DNA of 11,320 nt. It comes from Candidatus Izemoplasmatales bacterium (lineage in GTDB: Bacteria; Bacillota_I; Bacilli_A; Izemoplasmatales; Hujiaoplasmataceae). The first letter of the stretch is position 1; each line of letters starts with the position of its first letter. A model generated the notes under the pieces. The model was not told the DNA's origin. It made no database searches and worked only from the letters and a program-made list of their open reading frames with translations. The stretch spans positions 1 through 11,320 of the forward strand of contig JAQUZK010000027.1 of assembly GCA_028691335.1 (NCBI GenBank), read 5' to 3'. Shown here piece by piece: positions 6,846 to 11,320 of the stretch. The translations under genes and the position numbers were made by a program.

Positions 6846-7626
6846 TAATAAAAGTATAAGTTTGACTTTGGTAATTTTATGGACATTATTTATATTTACA
6901 ATGTCATTATTACCAGGTAATGATTCAAGTAATATAAGCTCTGGATTTAGTTTGTGGATTAAGAGTGGTTTAGATAGTATATTTGTTAATAACAATATAT
7001 CAGTTGATACTTTACATTCTGTAATTAGAAAAGGAGCTCATATATTTGAATATTTCGTCTTAGGCATAAGTTATTTTTATTTAGCTAAGAGTTGGAAGTT
7101 ATCAATTCTAAGAACTCTATTATTGGGTTTGTTAACAGCTACCACAGATGAGTTGTTACAAAATATTCCAGCTGATCGAGTTGCTAGTGCAGTTGATATA
7201 TTCTTGTTTGATTTTGGAGGTTTTGTTCTGTCTTTTACAAGTTTGTTACTTATATTCAATCGAAAGAAAGATTTTCTAGATAAAAAGACAATTCTAGAAA
7301 AATTAGCGAATAATGAGATTTCAGCTGAAAAAGCTTATAAAAGCATCTATAAAAAGACGCATTATATTAAGTTTACTAATAAAGCACATTTCTTAAAATT
7401 AAGCATTACAGTCCCGGGGGAACCTGGGGTAAATAAATTTTTAAAGGTTTTGTTTTTCTTACCAATACCTTTGGGAATATTTAAGATCGCTATACCATTT
7501 ATAAATTTTGAGAAACATGATATTCCATTTAGCAAAAATGAGTTATTGCAAATTGTAAACGCAAAAAATATAAGTGTAAATGTATTGTCATCAACAAATG
7601 AAAAAGTTAATATAAAAACATTTTAG
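6817..7626 (+). CDS. VanZ-family membrane protein with C-terminal SHOCT-like and beta-rich domain
   Basis: The 269-aa protein has an N-terminal VanZ-type membrane domain: a hydrophobic segment at about 14-33 ending in MSLLPGN, then HSVIRKGAHIFEYFVLG (67-83), further hydrophobic stretches to about 107, and TDELLQ (110-115), NIPADR (116-121) and VDIFLFDFGG (126-135) leading into a last membrane segment to about 147. These are the conserved VanZ blocks. VanZ relatives are linked to teicoplanin or lipid-targeting antibiotic tolerance, mechanism unknown. Unusually, an extension follows: a helical motif ILEKLANNEISAEKAYKSI (159-177) and a domain of about 80 aa (190-269), matching in layout the soluble SHOCT-like protein two genes downstream. 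The ATG at 6817 is chosen for GGGAG at 7-nt spacing. A GTG at 6739 is in frame but has no ribosome site and would bury the 44-aa ORF. The codons at 7412-7429 are unusually GC-rich. Confidence 0.85.
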   Translation: MRAKSTKIISNKSISLTLVILWTLFIFTMSLLPGNDSSNISSGFSLWIKSGLDSIFVNNNISVDTLHSVIRKGAHIFEYFVLGISYFYLAKSWKLSILRTLLLGLLTATTDELLQNIPADRVASAVDIFLFDFGGFVLSFTSLLLIFNRKKDFLDKKTILEKLANNEISAEKAYKSIYKKTHYIKFTNKAHFLKLSITVPGEPGVNKFLKVLFFLPIPLGIFKIAIPFINFEKHDIPFSKNELLQIVNAKNISVNVLSSTNEKVNIKTF

Positions 7627-7682
7627 GAGTGTAAATGTATTGTCATCAACAAATGAAAAAGTTAATATAAAAACATTTTAGG
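7573..7682. repeat. Perfect 55-bp tandem duplication across the end of the VanZ-type gene
   Basis: Copy 1 (7573-7627) and copy 2 (7628-7682) are identical over 55 bp, both beginning AGTGTAAATGTATTGTC and ending ACATTTTAGG. Copy 1 encodes the last 17 residues and stop of the VanZ-type protein. Copy 2 is not translated in that frame, since the stop precedes it. Without the duplication, the stop codon would overlap the AGGAGG site of the DUF2089 gene (gap 11 nt); with it the gap is 66 nt. Perfect identity implies a recent event or a sequencing/assembly artefact. Confidence 0.97.
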
Positions 7683-7692
7683 AGGAATAAAT

Positions 7693-8187
7693 ATGAAATT
7701 TGATTTTAAAGATGATTTAAAAAAGAGTATTGAAGACGAAATGAGAAAATCAATGAATTTTAAAGGTTCAAAAGGTAATCAGAAGAAGTATCCGGTTATA
7801 TCAGAATGTCCGGTATGCCATCATGATTTAGAGGTTGTTCAATTGGTTTGTAGTAATTGTTCTACAGAGATTAAGGGGAAGTTTACATTATCTAAATTTA
7901 ATTATTTGGATACAGAAAAATTGTATTTTATCGAAGTTTTTGTAAAAAACAGAGGAAATATTAAGGCTATAGAAAAAGAAATGGGGTATTCATATCCTAC
8001 AATAAAGAAAATGTTGGATGAAGTAATTGAAGGTTTGGGATATTCATTGGATAATAAGGAAGTTACTGAAGAAGAAGCTTCTAGTCCTGATGAAAAGCAA
8101 ATGTCAAGAATAGAAATATTAGATAAAATAGATAAAGGTGAGATAACAGTTGAAGAAGCAACTAAGTTGTTATCAAAAATCAAATAG
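7693..8187 (+). CDS. DUF2089 family protein: zinc ribbon, helix-turn-helix and SHOCT-like tail
   Basis: This is probably a DNA-binding regulator, inferred from its domains. The 164-aa protein has a charged N-terminal region (1-36), then a zinc ribbon with ECPVC (C39, C42) and CSNC (C53, C56). Next is an HTH-like segment GNIKAIEKEMGYSYPTIKKM (88-107) with YPTIKKMLDEVI as the likely recognition helix, resembling sigma region 4-like folds. A flexible acidic linker (118-136) leads to a SHOCT-like helical motif at 138-163 (ILDKIDKGEITVEEATKLLS). This matches the DUF2089 layout. It starts 7 nt after a strong AGGAGG (7680-7685) that follows the 55-bp duplication. Its position between two proteins carrying the same terminal motif suggests interaction through that motif and possibly control of its own operon. 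Neither is shown by the sequence. Confidence 0.88.
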   Translation: MKFDFKDDLKKSIEDEMRKSMNFKGSKGNQKKYPVISECPVCHHDLEVVQLVCSNCSTEIKGKFTLSKFNYLDTEKLYFIEVFVKNRGNIKAIEKEMGYSYPTIKKMLDEVIEGLGYSLDNKEVTEEEASSPDEKQMSRIEILDKIDKGEITVEEATKLLSKIK

Positions 8188-8198
8188 GGGGAAAAACA

Positions 8199-8576
8199 AT
8201 GAAAAACAATGAATTTAAGTCAGAGAGAATGAAGATTTTAGAACTATTATCAAAAAATTTAATTACTGCAGATGAAGCTGAGCGTTTGTTATCAGCCCTT
8301 AATGGCGGAGAAGAAACTGCTAGTGCTCCTGAAAAGAAAAATCAATTTAGAATGTTAAAGGTTTTAGTAGATTCTAATGATGGAGATCAAGTTAGAGTTG
8401 AAATACCGATTGAATTTGCAAAACTTCTTAAGAACAAGAAGTTTATGAAGGTTGATACAGATGATTTTGATTTAGATATAGACGAGCTTATTGGCATGAT
8501 TAACTCTGGAGTGGTTGGGGAAATTGTGAATATAAAATCAGCTGATGGAGATATCGTAAAAGTTTTAGTTGAATAA
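8199..8576 (+). CDS. Small SHOCT-like (YvlB/LiaX N-terminal type) protein, 125 aa
   Basis: This is a soluble two-part protein. A helical motif at 9-34 (RMKILELLSKNLITADEAER) resembles the SHOCT-like N-terminal domain of YvlB/LiaX proteins. A Gly/Glu-rich linker (35-48) is followed by a beta-rich domain at 51-125 (RMLKVLVDSNDGDQVRVEIP ... DIDELIGMINSG ... GDIVKVLVE). In Enterococcus, LiaX takes part in envelope-stress signalling; a similar role here is inference. No signal peptide or membrane segment is present. GGGGG (8187-8191) overlaps the preceding stop and lies 7 nt before the ATG. The start sits in a 10-bp tandem repeat, AAAAACAATG twice (8192-8211), whose second ATG is out of frame. It is tightly packed behind the DUF2089 gene, and the same pairing is common in Bacillota. 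Confidence 0.85.
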   Translation: MKNNEFKSERMKILELLSKNLITADEAERLLSALNGGEETASAPEKKNQFRMLKVLVDSNDGDQVRVEIPIEFAKLLKNKKFMKVDTDDFDLDIDELIGMINSGVVGEIVNIKSADGDIVKVLVE

Positions 8577-8584
8577 CAAATAAA

Positions 8585-9892
8585 ATGAATGCTAATATCA
8601 ATGTTTTTAAGAACAAAAATTACTCATTATTGTTTTATGGTGTTTTAGTATCTAATGTCGCTCATATATTGTTTAACTTTGTTATGAGTTTATATGTTTT
8701 AAGAATTTCAGAAGAAGTGTTTGGTAAAGATAACGCTCCTCTTGTACAAGGTATTTATCTTGGTTTAGCTGGTTTAGTTTTAGTTATTTTCATGCCTTTT
8801 GGCGGAGTATTAGCTGATAGAGTTAATAAAGTTAGAATTATGTATATAACTGACTATATTAGAGGAGCGTTTATTTTAATTGTTGGTTTAATAATTTATT
8901 TAGATCCAAGCGCTAGTGTTAAGTTGATATTTTTATTTGTTATGAATATTGTATTGGGTTTAAATTCTGCTTTTTTTAATCCCGCGAGTGGATCTTTGTT
9001 AAAGTTTATTGTAACTGAAGAAGAATTGCCTCAAGCTTCAAGTTATTTACACGGGTCAATGAATTTACAAAATATAGCTGGTCTTATACTAGGCGGAATA
9101 ATGTTTTCTACATTCTCAATATATGTAATATTCTTTATTAATGGTTTAGCTTATGTGATTTCTGCCTTAACAGAGATGTTTATAAAGTATGATTACAAGA
9201 AGAAGAATAATTTAGAGAAAACAAAAGTTTTCGTTGAAATGAAATCTGGAATTAAATATTTATATAATTATAAACCGATGTTTAGTTTGATTCTTATGGC
9301 TTTATCTTTAAACTTCTTTATAGTACCTATATTAAACAATGGCTTTCCTTATTTTATCGAGTATGGTTTAGCTGAAGAAATGAATTATTTATTTATGGGG
9401 TTTTTAACAGTTGAGAATTGGTATTCTATAATTTTAATTTGTTTCTCTTTATCGGGTATTATGATGGCGTTAGTATTATCTAGACAGAAGAAAAGAAATA
9501 GTTATGGAACTGCATTAATGAAATCAATAGTTGGATTTGGAGTTGCAATTACAGTTTTGGCTATTATTATGGTGCTTTATTTTACTCGAGTTTTACCGAT
9601 AAATATTACTTTGATTCTTATTTTAGTAGCTTGTTTGTTATTGGGGTTAGCTTCGACATCATTTAATGTACCAGTTCAGATTATAATGCAAAACAATATT
9701 AATCCTGATCAACTTGGTAAAGTCGTTAGTGTATCTAGCGTTTTATCCCAGGCTTTAATTCCGTTCGCTTCATTATTAGCAGGAATAATAATATCTAAAT
9801 TATCGATTGTTTTGTTGTATGTAGTTTGTACTTTAGGAATTATAACAGTAGTAGTAACGTATTATTATAAAAGATCATATATTAAACTATAA
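8585..9892 (+). CDS. MFS transporter, probable drug or metabolite efflux
   Basis: This is a 435-aa integral membrane protein with about 12 hydrophobic segments. It has the loop 2-3 signature GGVLADRVNKVRIM (73-86) of the major facilitator superfamily. The first helices start LLFYGVLVSN and IYLGLAGLVLVIFMPF. A charged central loop (about 201-230, DYKKKNNLEKTK) separates the two halves, and the C-terminal half ends in YYYKRSYIKL. The overall pattern matches the macrolide-efflux-like MFS group with proton antiport, but the substrate cannot be told. It begins 8 nt after the SHOCT-like gene with no recognisable Shine-Dalgarno, so translation probably depends on coupling to the upstream stop. As the last gene of the operon it may export the compound the upstream proteins respond to, which is inference. 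A hairpin terminator overlaps its stop codon. Confidence 0.9.
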   Translation: MNANINVFKNKNYSLLFYGVLVSNVAHILFNFVMSLYVLRISEEVFGKDNAPLVQGIYLGLAGLVLVIFMPFGGVLADRVNKVRIMYITDYIRGAFILIVGLIIYLDPSASVKLIFLFVMNIVLGLNSAFFNPASGSLLKFIVTEEELPQASSYLHGSMNLQNIAGLILGGIMFSTFSIYVIFFINGLAYVISALTEMFIKYDYKKKNNLEKTKVFVEMKSGIKYLYNYKPMFSLILMALSLNFFIVPILNNGFPYFIEYGLAEEMNYLFMGFLTVENWYSIILICFSLSGIMMALVLSRQKKRNSYGTALMKSIVGFGVAITVLAIIMVLYFTRVLPINITLILILVACLLLGLASTSFNVPVQIIMQNNINPDQLGKVVSVSSVLSQALIPFASLLAGIIISKLSIVLLYVVCTLGIITVVVTYYYKRSYIKL

Positions 9893-9917
9893 AGCCAAGG
9901 TTTGGCTTTATTTTTTT
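9889..9917 (+). terminator. Rho-independent terminator of the VanZ/DUF2089/MFS operon
   Basis: A 10-bp stem, ATAAAGCCAA (9889-9898) with TTGGCTTTAT (9902-9911), has a GGT loop and is followed by a T-run (9911-9917). The left arm includes the MFS stop codon (9890-9892). Confidence 0.87.
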
Positions 9918-9944
9918 AATTTTAGACATTGTTTAGGAAAAATG

Positions 9945-9953
9945 TGTTATAAT
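9945..9953 (+). promoter_or_regulatory. rlmD: Extended -10 promoter of the rlmD-type gene
   Basis: TGTTATAAT is a perfect extended -10. No strong -35 lies at 17 nt (GACATT at 9925-9930 is the nearest). Transcription would start near 9960, giving a leader of about 44 nt with GAGAGGG (9991-9997) as the ribosome site. Confidence 0.7.
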
Positions 9954-10003
9954 ATATTGAGAGATATATGCTTTTTATGTAAATCTTACAGAGAGGGAAT
10001 GAA

Positions 10004-11320
10004 ATGACTGAAAGCGATAATTTTGTAGTAAAAGCGATTGATTTAACTCATGATGGACTTGGTGTAACCAAATTAGAAGATGGCTACACTGTTTTTGTAG
10101 AGGATTTATTAAAAGGCGAAGCTGCAAGAATAGAAGTTATAGAAAGAAGAAAAAGTTATGGGTTCGGTAGAGTTATTGAGAGATTAAACCGAAGTCCTTA
10201 TCGCCAAGCTCCTAAGTGCAAGCATTTCCATGATTGTGGCGGTTGCGAGTTAATGCATATGGATTATGATGTTCAAGCTGCTTTTAAAAAGTATCGTATT
10301 GAATTAATGGTTAAGAAACTTAATCAAAAAGATGTAATTGTTGAAGATATTATATCCATGGTTAATCCTTATTATTATAGAAATAAAGTTGAAATCAAGT
10401 TTGCTCAAGGGGAAAAAGGTATAAAGGCAGGATTCTTTAAAGCTAAATCACATCATGTAGTTAATTTAGAAGAATGTCATATCATGCCTAAAAAGTCTTT
10501 TGAATTACTAAATTTAATTAGAAATTTAGCGAATCAATTTGAGATTAAAGCTTATGATCCTTTAACAAATACAGGTAGTTTGAAATCAGCGGTAATAAGA
10601 GAGTCAAGCAAGTATAAAGAAATTGTTGTACTTTTTAATATAGCCACTGATCAAATTTTTAACGAGGAAAAATTTGTTGAAGCGCTTGTAAAAAATTTTC
10701 CTGAAGTAGTCGGAATAGGTATTAGTAAAACAAATGATGAAAGTCTTCTTTCTGATGAGGATATTAGATTAGTTTATGGAAGAGATTATCTAAAAGAAGA
10801 ATTGCTTGGTAAAAAGTTTGAAATAGGATTTAGATCGTTTTTCCAAGTTAATACTTTACAAACAGAAAGATTGTACAAAAAAATCATTGAGTTTGCTAGG
10901 TTTAATGGAAGTGAAAGAGTAATTGACGCTTATTGTGGTTTGGGATCAATATCATTATGCATTTCTGATAAAGTAAATAAAGTTTTTGGTGTTGAAATAA
11001 TCAAACAAGCCATTGATGATGCTAAACGTAACGCTAGGTTAAATGGAATAAAAAATGCTTTTTTTGAACTAGGACATGTAGATAAAGTTATCGATAAATG
11101 GAAGGGATTTAAGTTTGACGCAATTATAATTGATCCACCTAGAAAAGGTTGTTCTAAAAAATTGCTTAATACTATAGTGAAAATGAAAATTCCAAAGGTT
11201 ATTTATGTTTCTTGTAATCCCGCTACTTTAGGAAGAGATTTAGATTATTTGATTGAGAATAAATATTCAATTAGTAGGGTAGCCCCAGTGGATATGTTCC
11301 CTCAAACAAGTCACGTTGAG
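10004..11320 (+). CDS. rlmD: 23S rRNA (uracil-C5)-methyltransferase, RlmD/RlmCD type, 3'-truncated by window edge
   Basis: The enzyme uses SAM to methylate C5 of uridine in 23S rRNA. In Gram-positives one enzyme (RlmCD) can modify both U747 and U1939, so the exact target is open. Translation from the ATG at 10004 (GAGAGGG 6 nt upstream) gives 439 codons with no stop before the edge. A TRAM-like RNA-binding domain spans about 1-60. Four Cys, C72, C78 and C81 (CKHFHDCGGC) plus C158 (EECHI), match the 4Fe-4S cluster ligands of RlmD. The methyltransferase domain shows FFQVNTLQTERLY (279-291), SAM motif DAYCGLGSISL (308-318), DPPRKG (377-382) and the catalytic nucleophile C404 in SCNPATLGRD. The last codon visible, E439 in QTSHVE, corresponds to the catalytic base, so only a short C-terminal tail is missing. 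It has its own promoter and is separate from the preceding operon. Confidence 0.94.
   Translation, partial: MTESDNFVVKAIDLTHDGLGVTKLEDGYTVFVEDLLKGEAARIEVIERRKSYGFGRVIERLNRSPYRQAPKCKHFHDCGGCELMHMDYDVQAAFKKYRIELMVKKLNQKDVIVEDIISMVNPYYYRNKVEIKFAQGEKGIKAGFFKAKSHHVVNLEECHIMPKKSFELLNLIRNLANQFEIKAYDPLTNTGSLKSAVIRESSKYKEIVVLFNIATDQIFNEEKFVEALVKNFPEVVGIGISKTNDESLLSDEDIRLVYGRDYLKEELLGKKFEIGFRSFFQVNTLQTERLYKKIIEFARFNGSERVIDAYCGLGSISLCISDKVNKVFGVEIIKQAIDDAKRNARLNGIKNAFFELGHVDKVIDKWKGFKFDAIIIDPPRKGCSKKLLNTIVKMKIPKVIYVSCNPATLGRDLDYLIENKYSISRVAPVDMFPQTSHVE

Noticed and set aside
7635..7670. 11-codon ORF (MYCHQQMKKLI) with AGGAG upstream in the duplicated unit
   Set aside because: It is a by-product of the tandem duplication (copy 1 end joined to copy 2 start). 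Translation is possible but there is no evidence for a role.
1..11320. CRISPR arrays, IS elements, tRNA or rRNA genes, phage genes
   Set aside because: No regularly spaced repeats, no transposase or integrase motifs, no cloverleaf or rRNA-like sequence seen on either strand.

Overview
The window is AT-rich (roughly 70% A+T by eye). The genes are tightly packed, Shine-Dalgarno sequences are strong, promoters are of the extended -10 type, and terminators are hairpins followed by U-tracts. Tryptophan is encoded by TGG, so the standard bacterial code fits. The dnaE-pfkA pair, an ATP-type PfkA, a DUF2089 gene next to a SHOCT-like gene, and an RlmD/RlmCD-type methyltransferase together point to a low-GC Bacillota, most likely Bacilli. 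A Gemella-like genus is only a guess. No phage, IS, CRISPR or RNA gene was found.

Left part (1-4293): the 3' half of dnaE (replicative or repair DNA polymerase III alpha subunit) runs straight into pfkA (6-phosphofructokinase), and both end at a bidirectional hairpin terminator. A convergent minus-strand gene encodes a radical SAM protein with an N-terminal B12-binding-like fold. Its last codons form one arm of that shared terminator. No pyruvate kinase gene follows pfkA, although one often does in this group.

Middle (4294-6395): uvrB is transcribed divergently from the radical SAM gene. The 85-bp gap carries two facing extended -10 promoters. uvrB has its own terminator.

Right-middle (6396-9911) is the most interesting part. 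A near-consensus promoter and a roughly 90-nt leader with an inverted repeat are followed by two unrecognised small ORFs (40 and 44 aa). Next come a VanZ-type membrane protein with a cytoplasmic extension, a DUF2089 zinc-ribbon/HTH protein, a small soluble SHOCT-like protein, and an MFS transporter, ending in a terminator. Three consecutive proteins (membrane, DNA-binding, soluble) carry the same short SHOCT-like helical motif. Two of them also share the beta-rich domain that follows it. This looks like a self-contained sensing and response module, possibly for envelope stress or membrane-active compounds, with an exporter attached. That function is inferred from context. A perfect 55-bp tandem duplication sits between the VanZ and DUF2089 genes.

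Right end (9912-11320): a separate promoter drives an rlmD/rlmCD-type 23S rRNA m5U methyltransferase, cut by the window edge a few residues before its expected end.
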